Notes under the pieces: generated by a model
What the model saw: only the letters and a program-made list of their open reading frames with translations
What the model was told of the DNA's origin: nothing
The model's database searches: none
Translations under genes and position numbers: made by a program
Shown here: positions 1 through 7,167 of the stretch, piece by piece
Layout of the letters: every line of letters begins with the position of its first letter
Position numbering within the stretch: position 1 is the stretch's first letter
Source: Candidatus Omnitrophica bacterium CG1_02_40_15
Lineage (GTDB): Bacteria; Omnitrophota; Gorgyraeia; Gorgyraeales; Gorgyraeaceae
Assembly: GCA_001871815.1 (NCBI GenBank)
Contig: MNVP01000014.1
Location: 1 to 20,027, forward strand
Direction: 5' to 3'
Length of the DNA: 20,027 nucleotides

Positions 1-4
1 TTAT

Positions 5-1018
5 ATGTTATTACAGATAAAAAATCTAAAAGTTAGTTATGGGAATGTAGAAGTTGTGAGAGGTGTTGACCTGAATATTGATAAGGGCGAATGCGTGGGC
101 CTTATAGGCGAATCAGGTTGCGGGAAAACTACAGTGGGCTTAAGTGTAACAAAACTTATACAGGAAAGAAGGGGAATGACTTCCGGAGAAATTTTATTCG
201 AAGACCCCGTACCACAAGGGTACGGGGCAGGTAAAGATATATTAAAATTAAACCCTGAAGAATTAAGGAGAGTAAGAGGCAAAAAGATTTCGTATGTATT
301 TCAGGAGCCATTCAGCTCATTAAATCCTGTTTTTACAATATACGAACAGATAAAGGAATCTCTTGAAGAAAAAGATAATAGCGACGGCCAGATTGCTGAG
401 ATTCTTAAAAGCGTTGGGCTTGAAAAGATTGTAGGCAGGAAAAACGTATACCCGCATGAACTTTCAGGCGGCATGCAGCAGAGGGCAATGATAGGGATGG
501 CAATTGCGTCTAAGCCAAACCTGGTAGTCTTAGATGAACCAACTACCGCGCTTGACGTAACTGTCCAGCGCCAGATATTGGATCTTATTATAGAGCTCAA
601 AAATAAAATGAGCCTGTCAATTTTATTTATATCCCATGACCTCAGAATAGTTTTTAGTATCGCCGATAAGATTGGTATTATGTATGCTGGAAAAATTGTA
701 GAATACGGGCCAAAAGAAAAAATTATCTCCAATCCAGGGCATCCTTACACAATGGGCCTTATGGATTCAATACCGTCATTTGAGCATAGAAAGAAACTTT
801 TTAATGCAATAGGAGGAAAGGCGCCTCTATTTTCTGATTTACCAGAAGGCTGTAAATTTTATCCCAGATGCAGGTTTAGAATAGATGCATGCAAAGAAAA
901 AGAGCCGGAATTAGAAAATGTATCACATGGGCACGTATCAAGATGCATTAGGATAGGAGATATTGTTCGAGCGGAAACTCGGCATAATTTGCAAGCTCAG
1001 TCGAGAACCCTTCGATAA
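5..1018 (+). CDS. Peptide/nickel ABC transporter ATPase (OppD/DppD-like) with in-frame repeat insert
   Basis: This is an ATP-binding subunit of an oligopeptide, dipeptide or nickel importer, acting on the cytoplasmic face of the inner membrane. Visible motifs are Walker A GESGCGKT (residues 35-42), Q-loop Q100, signature LSGGMQQR (153-160), Walker B LVVLDE (173-178) and H-loop H211. The OppD/DppD C-terminal region is present (PYTMGLM near 247) with cysteines in FYPRC, DAC and RC. The length of 337 aa is normal for the family. Two parts are not family sequence. Residues about 67-75 (DPVPQGYGA) come from a palindrome at 205-227 that interrupts the usual GEILFEGKDLL segment. From about residue 319 to the stop, the tail is encoded by another repeat element. 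The start at base 5 is plausible, but the upstream context is outside the window. Substrate cannot be assigned without the permease or binding-protein genes. Confidence 0.93.
   Translation: MLLQIKNLKVSYGNVEVVRGVDLNIDKGECVGLIGESGCGKTTVGLSVTKLIQERRGMTSGEILFEDPVPQGYGAGKDILKLNPEELRRVRGKKISYVFQEPFSSLNPVFTIYEQIKESLEEKDNSDGQIAEILKSVGLEKIVGRKNVYPHELSGGMQQRAMIGMAIASKPNLVVLDEPTTALDVTVQRQILDLIIELKNKMSLSILFISHDLRIVFSIADKIGIMYAGKIVEYGPKEKIISNPGHPYTMGLMDSIPSFEHRKKLFNAIGGKAPLFSDLPEGCKFYPRCRFRIDACKEKEPELENVSHGHVSRCIRIGDIVRAETRHNLQAQSRTLR
205..227 (+). repeat. 23-nt palindrome, copy 1, inside the OppD-like gene
   Basis: CCCCGTACC, loop ACAAG, GGTACGGGG: a perfect 9-bp stem with a 5-nt loop. Near-identical copies lie at 13456-13478 (inside truA) and, degenerate, at 6363-6384 (intergenic). 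Here it is read in frame as part of DPVPQGYGA and extends a surface loop between GEILFE and GKDIL. Confidence 0.9.
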
Positions 1019-1131
1019 GTGGTTCGACAGGCTCACTACCTTGAATCATCCTGAGCGAAGTCGAAGGGCTCAAGGCAGGCTTCTCGACTAAGCTTACATT
1101 GTAGGATTGCAGTGTCCGCTCGAAGTATATT
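960..1131. repeat. Composite inverted-pair repeat between the two ATPase genes
   Basis: A reverse unit (960-1007, ATATTGTTCGAGCGG ... AGTCGAGAA) and a forward unit (1081-1131, TTCTCGACTAAGCTTA ... CCGCTCGAAGTATATT) face each other. Between them, 1008-1068 is another palindrome starting CCCTTCGA and ending TCGAAGGG, with internal CCTGAGCGAAG. The left unit encodes the last 19 residues and stop of the upstream ATPase. The right unit ends 5 bases before the likely ATG of the downstream ATPase. The same unit family recurs at 9077-9161, 10446-10535, 12160-12276 and 19374-19485. Confidence 0.85.
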
Positions 1132-1136
1132 TGAAT

Positions 1137-1886
1137 ATGGAGCTATTAAAAATAAGTAGTTTATATAAGACTTTTAAGAAACATAGAGTTGTCGCTGTAG
1201 ACGACGTAAGTTTTACTATTTTTAAAGGCGAAGTGCTGGGCCTTGTAGGAGAATCAGGGTGCGGAAAGACGACACTTACAAAGTTAATATTGCGCCTTAT
1301 TGATGCGGATAAAGGCAGTATCTTTTACAAAGATAAGGATTTATTAAAGATTTCCCATAGCGACATGAGAAAAACGCGCAAAAGTTTGCAAATAATATTT
1401 CAGGATCCATATGCGTCTCTGGATCCCAGGATGAGAATAGGGAAAACAATAGAAGAAGTTTATGATATTCACAAAAATGTTCCTGAACACGAAAGAAGGA
1501 ATAAAACAATAGAGCTTCTAGAAACAGTGGGACTCGGGGAAACATATTTAAACAGGCTGCCTTCAGAACTTTCGGGCGGAGAACGCCAGCGGGCAGGGAT
1601 TGCAAGAGCTCTTGCAACTGACCCGGAATTTATAATATGCGACGAACCTGTATCAAGCCTTGATATATCTATCCAGGCGCAGATCCTGAATCTTTTAATA
1701 GACCTGCAAAAAAGGAAAAATCTTACTTATCTATTCATAAGCCATGATCTTGGAGTCATAGGCTCTATATGCGACAGGGTAATGGTTATGCAGTCAGGAA
1801 GATTTGTTGAATTTGGAACGTGCGATACTATTTTTAAAAACCCCCAGCAAGAATATACAAAGTCCCTGCTTAGATCTACTTTCTAG
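1137..1886 (+). CDS. Peptide/nickel ABC transporter ATPase (OppF/DppF-like)
   Basis: This is the second ATPase of the same importer, expected to form a heterodimer with the upstream ATPase. I chose ATG 1137 (MELLKISSLYKTF). The frame is open further back to a TTG at 1107, but those ten residues are repeat sequence and have no family counterpart. From 1137 it has 249 aa with Walker A GESGCGKT (38-45), Q-loop Q89, signature LSGGERQR (145-152), Walker B FIICDE (165-170) and H-loop H203, ending in the typical HPYT-like region (QQEYTKSLL). At 249 aa it is shorter than usual for OppF, because the cysteine-bearing C-terminal extension of the partner is absent. No strong Shine-Dalgarno sequence precedes the start, so translation may depend on the repeat-derived leader. 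Confidence 0.92.
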   Translation: MELLKISSLYKTFKKHRVVAVDDVSFTIFKGEVLGLVGESGCGKTTLTKLILRLIDADKGSIFYKDKDLLKISHSDMRKTRKSLQIIFQDPYASLDPRMRIGKTIEEVYDIHKNVPEHERRNKTIELLETVGLGETYLNRLPSELSGGERQRAGIARALATDPEFIICDEPVSSLDISIQAQILNLLIDLQKRKNLTYLFISHDLGVIGSICDRVMVMQSGRFVEFGTCDTIFKNPQQEYTKSLLRSTF

Positions 1887-1954
1887 CCTCATACGCTCTG
1901 ATAAAAACTGCGTAGTTGAAATGATTTAATACCAAGCAAAATTACGAAAAGACC

Positions 1955-1983
1955 TTGACAGTAGTTATCTTACATGGTAAACT
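1955..1983 (+). promoter_or_regulatory. Sigma70-like promoter of the MNT-HEPN pair
   Basis: TTGACA (1955-1960), a 17-bp spacer, then TAAACT (1978-1983). The -35 box is perfect, the -10 box matches 4 of 6, and spacing is optimal. It lies 59 bp before the start codon and directly abuts the palindrome at 1986-2021. The rest of the gap 1887-1954 shows nothing I can name. Confidence 0.7.
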
Positions 1984-1985
1984 TT

Positions 1986-2021
1986 GTTTAGTTTAGTAGA
2001 CACATGTTTAGTAAACTAAAC
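1986..2021. promoter_or_regulatory. Palindromic operator candidate of the MNT-HEPN pair
   Basis: GTTTAGTTTA (1986-1995) and TAAACTAAAC (2012-2021) are perfect inverted repeats 16 bp apart. An extra GTTTAGTAAAC overlaps the right arm. They sit just downstream of the -10 box, where repressor binding would block initiation. The first gene product carries an N-terminal winged helix, so autorepression is the natural inference. The site is not proven. Confidence 0.6.
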
Positions 2022-2041
2022 AATAAGGCGAGGATTTAACT

Positions 2042-2683
2042 ATGAAGATTACCAATCCTTTAGATGAGATATTAAATAATGAAACCAAGATCAAGATTCT
2101 CAGGTTTCTATTCAGGACAAATGCTGAGTGGAATGGCAGGCAGATAGCCATGCAAATTAAACGAACCCCTGCTGCGACTCATAAAGCGCTTCAGGTTTTA
2201 CACAAGGAAGGCGTATTGATATTGCATAATATAGGCAAAACCCATGTTTATACTTTAAATAAGGATAATTTTGCAGTTACAGATATTCTTAAGCCTTTAT
2301 TTGAAAAGGAAAATAAGATTCTGTTGCATATTCTAGATATAATCAGAAAGGGTATATCTGCTTCAAAGGTTAGGAAACATATAAAAAGCGTTGCCTTATT
2401 TGGAAGCGTTAATTACAAACAAGACCATTCCACAAGCGATATAGACCTAGCAGTTATCATAGATAATATTAAATTTAAACCCATGGCAGAACTTCTTTTT
2501 GAGGAAATAGATAAAAAGATATCTAGAGATTTTGGGAACGCTTTGTCTCCTTATGTACAGACAGAAAAAGGTTTTAAAAATCGTTATCGTAAAGGATTTG
2601 CTTTAATAAAAAATATAATGAAATCATACAAGCTTATCTATGGCAGCAGGCTGGAAACTATAATATGGCCCCTAAAAAGTTAA
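2042..2683 (+). CDS. wHTH-MNT nucleotidyltransferase, likely antitoxin of an MNT-HEPN pair
   Basis: The 213-aa protein has an N-terminal winged-helix-like region (residues about 12-75; NGRQIAMQIKRTPAATHKAL reads as the recognition part). A minimal nucleotidyltransferase domain follows, with an exact GS-x10-DxD signature (G121, S122, D133, D135). In MntA/HepT (type VII) systems the MNT protein neutralises the HEPN toxin by adding AMP. The overlapping HEPN gene downstream supports that role. Fusion of the HTH to the MNT domain suggests DNA binding and autoregulation at the adjacent palindrome. The strand expected to hold the third acidic residue reads ALSPYVQT without Asp or Glu, so catalysis may be impaired or use another residue. 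A GAGG ribosome-binding site at 2030-2033 supports the ATG at 2042. Confidence 0.82.
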   Translation: MKITNPLDEILNNETKIKILRFLFRTNAEWNGRQIAMQIKRTPAATHKALQVLHKEGVLILHNIGKTHVYTLNKDNFAVTDILKPLFEKENKILLHILDIIRKGISASKVRKHIKSVALFGSVNYKQDHSTSDIDLAVIIDNIKFKPMAELLFEEIDKKISRDFGNALSPYVQTEKGFKNRYRKGFALIKNIMKSYKLIYGSRLETIIWPLKS

Positions 2684-3072
2684 CAATCAAAACAGTAGAA
2701 AAAAGCGATTATAAAATCTATCTTAAAAAAGCGAAAGATTTTTATGATACCATGCTTAATGCAAAAGATTCAGGTAAATGGACAGCTGTTGGTTTAAATG
2801 CTGTGCATTGCGCCATATCATGCTGTGATGCTATGCTGGTTTTTAATCTTGGCATACGTTCAACAGGAGAAGATCATATGCAGGCCGCGAATTTACTGTT
2901 ACGGCTGCCACAGAATGAGATAAATAGTCAGGCCAGCTCTTTTAAAAGAATTATTGCAAAGAAGAATATTATAGCTTATGAAAATAGAGGATTTCATCAA
3001 GCAGAAGCCTTTGACCTATTAAAATTATCAGAAAGATTCTATAATTGGGCAATTTCTAATCTTCCTGCGTAA
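2665..3072 (+). CDS. HEPN-domain protein, likely toxin of the MNT-HEPN pair
   Basis: The 135-aa all-helical protein overlaps the MNT gene by 19 bp, indicating translational coupling. The stretch AVGLNAVHCAISCCDA followed by RSTGEDH is typical of HEPN proteins. R65 and H71 fit the Rx4-6H RNase motif. The last third (YENRGF, then an AEAFDLLKLSERF helix) is also family-like. HEPN toxins of this class cleave tRNA or mRNA unless they are adenylylated by the MNT partner. The function here is inferred from domain and operon. I see no separate promoter. Confidence 0.8.
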   Translation: MAPKKLTIKTVEKSDYKIYLKKAKDFYDTMLNAKDSGKWTAVGLNAVHCAISCCDAMLVFNLGIRSTGEDHMQAANLLLRLPQNEINSQASSFKRIIAKKNIIAYENRGFHQAEAFDLLKLSERFYNWAISNLPA

Positions 3073-3151
3073 ATTACTTTGACTATTTGAAAGATGGTTT
3101 TGTAATGACATATCAGGCCAAGTAAGGAAATAGTTTTTTCCTGCCCTTACC

Positions 3152-3180
3152 TTGAATATCTCAAATATATATGGTATACT
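3152..3180 (+). promoter_or_regulatory. Promoter of the secreted metalloprotease gene
   Basis: TTGAAT (3152-3157), 17-bp spacer, TATACT (3175-3180) preceded by TGG. Transcription from here would start near 3187 and put three palindromes (3188-3316) in the 5' untranslated region. Confidence 0.6.
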
Positions 3181-3187
3181 TTATATG

Positions 3188-3219
3188 ATATAGGGGACAG
3201 GCATGCCTGTCCCCTATAT
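3188..3219. repeat. 32-bp perfect palindrome
   Basis: Arms ATATAGGGGACAGGCA and TGCCTGTCCCCTATAT with no loop. It is the first of three related palindromes in the leader of the metalloprotease gene. All share a (G)TAGGG start and a CCCTA end, but the cores differ. Confidence 0.9.
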
Positions 3220-3229
3220 GAAAATTACT

Positions 3230-3258
3230 GTAGGGAACGGTTTAAAACCGTCCCCTAC
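3230..3258. repeat. 29-nt palindrome, GTAGGG family
   Basis: GTAGGGAACGGTTT opposite AAACCGTCCCCTAC, with one mismatch in the stem and one central base. Same outer ends as the palindromes at 3188 and 3288. Confidence 0.88.
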
Positions 3259-3287
3259 AAAGAATAATTCCTGCGAAGCTCATGTTT

Positions 3288-3316
3288 GTAGGGACAGGAC
3301 AGTGTCCTGTCCCTAC
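3288..3316. repeat. 29-nt palindrome, GTAGGG family
   Basis: GTAGGGACAGGACA, one central G, TGTCCTGTCCCTAC: a perfect 14-bp stem. It ends 39 bases before the likely start codon at 3356. Confidence 0.9.
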
Positions 3317-3355
3317 CTAAATATAAGAGCAAAGCAGAATTTTTTTGCCAAGATT

Positions 3356-5970
3356 ATGCTAAAGTTTAATAAAGATTTTAATGCTAAAATTATTTCATTA
3401 GTTATAGCTGTGTTATTTGTTTTTAATAGCGCAGCATATGGAATAGACCTGCCTAGAAATACCCCCCCGATAAGTTAAGAGCTCCTGTTGGAAATAGCTA
3501 TGGAAGAATTCTACAGGCAATGCGAGATCTTGAAGGTTTAACAAATGAACAACATACTTTACTTAATAAAGCTTTAGGAACATTTTTTATTGGTTTAAAT
3601 GAATTGCGCGAAGATATATATATTCTAACAGATGAAGAACTTAGTAATATTGACCCAGAATCTGACTTAGGAAATATTCAAGGCCTTAACGTCTACAGAT
3701 TCACAAAAGAACAACTAAGGCAAGCGCTGATAAATATAGGAGCCCCAGAAAAAGAAATAGCTTACATTATTGACAATCTAATCTCTCATCCTGGTATGTT
3801 TAGAGATAAAGAAGGTACTCCAAGAGCAACTAATCTTTTTATTTTAGATGTACACTATGCTTTACTCAGCCAATTAGATGTTAAGTTAAAAGCCCAATGG
3901 GCAAGGCATGAAAAAGCGCACTTAGAGGAGATTAAGCGTACTGAAGAAGATGTGCAACGAGAACATCCGCTTGATGAAGTAGTAAAGGCGTTAAAAGAGA
4001 AAAATAGGCTGATAAGGACCACCATGTCTTATATTACCTTTAATCTTCCAAAAAAGTTAGAAAAAATTAATATAAAAGAGATGGCTCCGCAACATTTTGA
4101 TAGTTATATAGTGTTAGATTCTGTTGATGGAAGGCCTATTATTCCTATTAGAGGCTTGTTATTGGCCACGGGCAAACCTGTTTATGTAGACAAATTGACT
4201 TTTGCATCAGAAGGAAAAGAATTAGTTTTTATAGATGAAGATATTTATGATAGCTATGCTAGCTTAATACATTCTGGCCAGAAAAGAATGGATGAAATTG
4301 ATGTAGGTTTTATAGAAAAATTACCAGTTAATTTTATACCCGAAGGGCAATTGACAAAAGCTGATAGAATTATTGCAGATATTAAAAATAAAATTAGAGG
4401 AAAAGGCAAGGAATTTTTAGATTATGTAAATACAAAGCGTAGAGAACTAGCTAAAGAGCGTGGCCTTATAGAAGATACTATAAAAGATTTAGACCGAGAT
4501 GAATTATATCAGATTATTGAAACAGTTCATTTTTCTTGTCTATGTCAATCTACATCGGTTGCTTGTGCCCAAGAATCAGAAGATGGGAAACATAAGTGGA
4601 TTTCCTTCTTATTAGAGTATCTTTCAGTTTTAAGCGATGAAGAATTTGCGCTTATTTATTGCCATGAATTAGGACATATTATAGTTGAGTCTACGATTCC
4701 TAAATCTAAAGTAGAAGAAAAATTAAATAATATTATAAGGCAGTCAATGAAGGATGAAACTCCTAGCGACAGAAAACGATCTTCTAATATGGAATTAGAT
4801 CGAGAAGAAAAAGATAAGCTTTCAAGTATTTGCCTTGTTAGTGAAAATATTGCAGATTCAACTAGCGTGACTATAACTGGAAGTAATGTTAATATTTTAA
4901 GACAAGCTATCCTAAGAGGAATGTATATAAAGACTGAAGAAAACTCAGCACATGCGTTTATCAGATCTCTTGGTATCCAAACACATCCTGTTGCATTGGT
5001 TAGAGGGATATTTATTCAATCAGAAGAAAGTAAACAATTTTTGTCTGAGGCAGAATTAGCACTTGCGAGGACACCATTAAATAGTATTATGCCACAGCCA
5101 GTTATAATAGATGCAAACGTGACAATAAGTTTTAAGCCACAGTTTTTACCTTTAGAGCCATCCGAGGTGATTTCAATAGCCAAGGAAGTTTTTAGATTTA
5201 TAGGAAAGGAAAGCAGCGTGACTATTACATATGATAACAAAACCGAAGAGTTAATTTTTATTGATATTGACTCAGGTTACTCTGATAGATATACTTTTTC
5301 AATTCCTGCTACCTCTGAACAACTTTTTGGCAATATCGTTGATGTAGTTGCTAAAATATGCCATACGCATCCAACTTTTGTAGAGATTATGCCATTATTA
5401 AATAATGCAGCTCAAACAATAGCAATTCGATATGGAATAGAAGCATATATATTAGAGGCAGAAATAGAAAAAGTCGATGCATTATTTAAAATACGCCAGA
5501 ATCAAATCGAAACAATAGCCAGACTTATTTCTGGTTCAGAAGTTATTAGAAAAGCTATTGATACAGAACATTTTAATTTTCTTTGGGATAAAATTCCAAC
5601 ACTTATCTATTTCCATGGTATTTTACATTCACATGGAGATAAATCTATCATTCATGCATATGGCTCAAATACGGTTGCACCCCCACATAAAAAAGATGAC
5701 AGTAGAGAATTAATTTTTATAGTTATAGGCGAACGCGCATTTAAAGAAGGTATTAAAAAGGTCGTTTTAACTTATTTGCATGAGTTTATCGAAGGCAATT
5801 TAAGAGTGAAATTTGGCATTGGTCCTGATTTAGCCCATACTGGGACAGAAGTGTTCATGGAAAAGTTTATTGGTTTAATTGACGAAGAAATAAGTAGAAT
5901 TGTAGATATTGTCTTAACTACTTCCGAGCCATCTCATGCAAATTTAAGAGATGCTGCAACAAGCATATAA
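3356..5970 (+). CDS. Secreted M48-like metalloprotease, signal peptide and body in different frames
   Basis: The gene reads in two frames. From ATG 3356 a signal peptide is encoded (basic MLKFNKDFNAK, then IISLVIAVLFVF, then NSAAYG), and this frame stops at TAA 3476-3478. The body is in the -1 frame, open from 3457 to 5970 (first ATG 3520, 816 aa). A TAG at 3454 closes that frame upstream, so the switch must fall between 3457 and 3478, where a run of seven C lies (3462-3468). A -1 slip gives ...RNTPPDKLRAPVG..., about 871 aa. Counting residues from 3520, the body has HELGH (H382-H386) and ENIAD (E442, D446), matching the HExxH plus ExxxD zinc site of M48-type proteases. A second HEFIE motif lies at 754-758. 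I do not recognise the family further. Whether the shift is a sequencing error, phase variation, recoding or decay is open. Confidence 0.72.
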
Positions 5971-5993
5971 GGCTTGCTTTGCAGTTATTGAAG

Positions 5994-6028
5994 AGATTGC
6001 TTCGGTACCTGCAGTACCTCGCAATGAC
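5994..6028. repeat. Partial copy of the ATTGCGAG/AGATTGCTTCG repeat
   Basis: AGATTGCTTCG followed by a GGTAC-CTGCA-GTACC hairpin and CTCGCAATGAC. The same outer sequences flank a different inner hairpin in the full copy at 14186-14266. It lies 24 bases after the metalloprotease stop codon. A short open frame through it is not a credible gene. Confidence 0.75.
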
Positions 6029-6154
6029 CGCGTTAAATTAATCGTTTTAATCTATAGCGGTTTTTTTAATTCTTTGATTAGTTTAAGGTCGGATAGATCA
6101 ATAGACCTGCCTGAGGTCTTTTTCATAACTGCGCGGAGAATGTAGGAGAATGCG

Positions 6155-6251
6155 GAGAATGGGGACGTCCTATAGGAGAATGGGTAGTAGGAGAGGAGAA
6201 TGAGAATGGGGACGTCCTATAATGAGAAGATGAGAATGGGGACGTCCTATA
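6155..6251. repeat. Three direct copies of a 20-bp purine-rich repeat
   Basis: GAGAATGGGGACGTCCTATA occurs exactly at 6155-6174, 6202-6221 and 6232-6251, with spacers of 27 and 10 bp made of further GGAGAATG/GAGAATG fragments. Each contains the palindrome GGACGTCC. A small hairpin follows at 6247-6266 (CTATAAGGG ACA CCCTATAG). The gap 5971-6443 holds this array, the partial repeat at 5994, the hairpin at 6315, the degenerate palindrome at 6363, a half element ACCTACGCGG at 6391 and the promoter at 6409. I see no gene in it. Confidence 0.85.
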
Positions 6252-6314
6252 AGGGACACCCTATAGTAGTCCGGAATTGACCCAATCATGTAGGATGCTA
6301 TATATAACCATTTC

Positions 6315-6350
6315 AACTTCGTAGAACGCCTAATGGCGACCTACGAAGTT
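6315..6350. repeat. Two-tier hairpin repeat
   Basis: Outer arms AACTTCGTAG (6315-6324) and CTACGAAGTT (6341-6350), with inner CGCC-TAAT-GGCG (6327-6338). The architecture (outer arm with CTACG, inner GC hairpin) resembles the terminator-like element at 7119-7153. Confidence 0.8.
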
Positions 6351-6362
6351 TCTTACGGACAA

Positions 6363-6384
6363 TCCCATACCACAAGGGTAGGGC
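6363..6384. repeat. 23-nt palindrome, copy 3, degenerate and intergenic
   Basis: TCCCATACC-ACAAG-GGTAGGGC matches the copies inside the OppD-like gene and truA, but lacks one base of the right arm. It is the only non-coding copy in the window. Confidence 0.75.
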
Positions 6385-6408
6385 TATGCCACCTACGCGG
6401 TTTTCACA

Positions 6409-6437
6409 TTGACATATCCTATATCGTTTGATATATT
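6409..6437 (+). promoter_or_regulatory. Promoter and operator of the second nucleotidyltransferase module, leaderless
   Basis: TTGACA (6409-6414), 17-bp spacer, TATATT (6432-6437). The ATG of the first gene is at 6444, so the expected transcription start falls on or next to the start codon, with no room for a Shine-Dalgarno sequence. A palindrome TATATC-GTTT-GATATA (6420-6435) overlaps the spacer and -10 box and is a likely repressor site. Confidence 0.65.
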
Positions 6438-6443
6438 CATTAT

Positions 6444-6647
6444 ATGAGTAACGCGGCCGAGATAAGACATAGTCATTTTAAGCAGTTTTCGAAATTAGCG
6501 CCGGAAGAGCGACTTAGATGGGCGCTTAGAGCAGGACATTCGCTATGGCAGCTTATGCCAAAGGATTCCAAAAGATACACTGAAAGGTTAAGAAATGGCT
6601 GGAAAAAATATCTTTCCCATTCCAGAAGTCCCGCTAAAATTTATTAG
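6444..6647 (+). CDS. Small 67-aa partner protein of a nucleotidyltransferase module, likely antitoxin
   Basis: A basic 67-aa protein beginning MSNAAEIRHSHFKQF, with a PEERLRWALRAGHSLWQL segment predicted helical and a basic, Tyr/Trp-containing tail. I do not recognise a named family. The following nucleotidyltransferase gene starts inside it (53-bp overlap). The strong promoter with an overlapping palindrome sits immediately upstream. This is the layout of small antitoxin-like partners paired with AbiEii/MNT-type nucleotidyltransferases. It appears to be translated from a leaderless transcript. The role is inferred only from context. Confidence 0.6.
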   Translation: MSNAAEIRHSHFKQFSKLAPEERLRWALRAGHSLWQLMPKDSKRYTERLRNGWKKYLSHSRSPAKIY

Positions 6648-7092
6648 ATTATTTGCCACAGAAAAAATTCCATTTGTCATTGTTGGCGGAGCGGCTATAG
6701 CATTACATGGTATTCCTCGAGGCACGCTGGATATTGATATTGTAGTGCCAGCAGAAACCGAAACAGTAAATAGGCTATTTTCAATAATACATGAAGCAGG
6801 CCTTTTGAGCCGTGATAGATACATTACTGCTGTCATAGGCAGGCCTCATTTATTAATCGGCCAGTGGATAACATTACAGGATAGCTCTGGTATGGAGCTT
6901 ATTGATATATTTTTTGAAAGCCAAGAAGAATTTAACAGGCTTTTAAAGCGGGCAAGAAAAATAAAAGGGATGAAATTTAATTTTCATATCGCATCTTTAT
7001 ATGATCTTGAAAAAATGAAAAAGATATCTGCCAGGGCCATAGATCTTGCGGATATTGTTTTAATTAGAGAGAAGTTAGGCAAGAAAAAATAG
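6595..7092 (+). CDS. Stand-alone nucleotidyltransferase (AbiEii/MNT-like), likely toxin
   Basis: The 165-aa protein carries the DNA polymerase beta-type nucleotidyltransferase signature: VGGAAIALHGIPRGTLDID, with G31-G32 and D46/D48 as metal ligands, and D104 in MELIDIFFE as a plausible third acid. The C-terminal KMKKISARAIDLADIVLI segment is typical of nucleotidyltransferases in AbiEii-like toxin-antitoxin loci. In contrast to the MNT protein at 2042, all three carboxylates look intact. It overlaps the small upstream gene by 53 bp in another frame and ends 26 bp before a terminator. Members of this superfamily can modify tRNA or proteins; the target here is unknown. Confidence 0.78.
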   Translation: MAGKNIFPIPEVPLKFIRLFATEKIPFVIVGGAAIALHGIPRGTLDIDIVVPAETETVNRLFSIIHEAGLLSRDRYITAVIGRPHLLIGQWITLQDSSGMELIDIFFESQEEFNRLLKRARKIKGMKFNFHIASLYDLEKMKKISARAIDLADIVLIREKLGKKK

Positions 7093-7118
7093 AGAGTTTT
7101 TAGAATAGAAACTATCCT

Positions 7119-7157
7119 AACCGCGCAGGAGGCCTACGGCCACCTACGCGGTTTTTT
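7119..7157 (+). terminator. Terminator-like hairpin with T-run
   Basis: Outer stem AACCGCG (7119-7125) and CGCGGTT (7147-7153), inner AGG-a-GGCC-TAC-GGCC-a-CCT, followed by TTTTTTATT from 7152. It fits an intrinsic terminator for the nucleotidyltransferase module. The right arm ACCTACGCGG is also a repeat motif, found at 6391-6400 and in the leuD tail at 11059-11068. Confidence 0.7.
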
Positions 7158-7167
7158 ATTATTTAAA

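Noticed and set aside
3203..3355. N-terminal extension of the signal-peptide frame back to 3203
   Set aside because: It is read through two palindromes and has no protein-like sequence. The signal peptide starts naturally at ATG 3356.
5951..6145. Short open frame overlapping the metalloprotease end
   Set aside because: It consists of a partial ATTGCGAG-family repeat and low-information sequence, with no ribosome-binding site.
6155..6251. Possible CRISPR array
   Set aside because: There are only three 20-bp repeats with spacers of 27 and 10 bp. The spacers are degenerate copies of the repeat and no cas gene is near.
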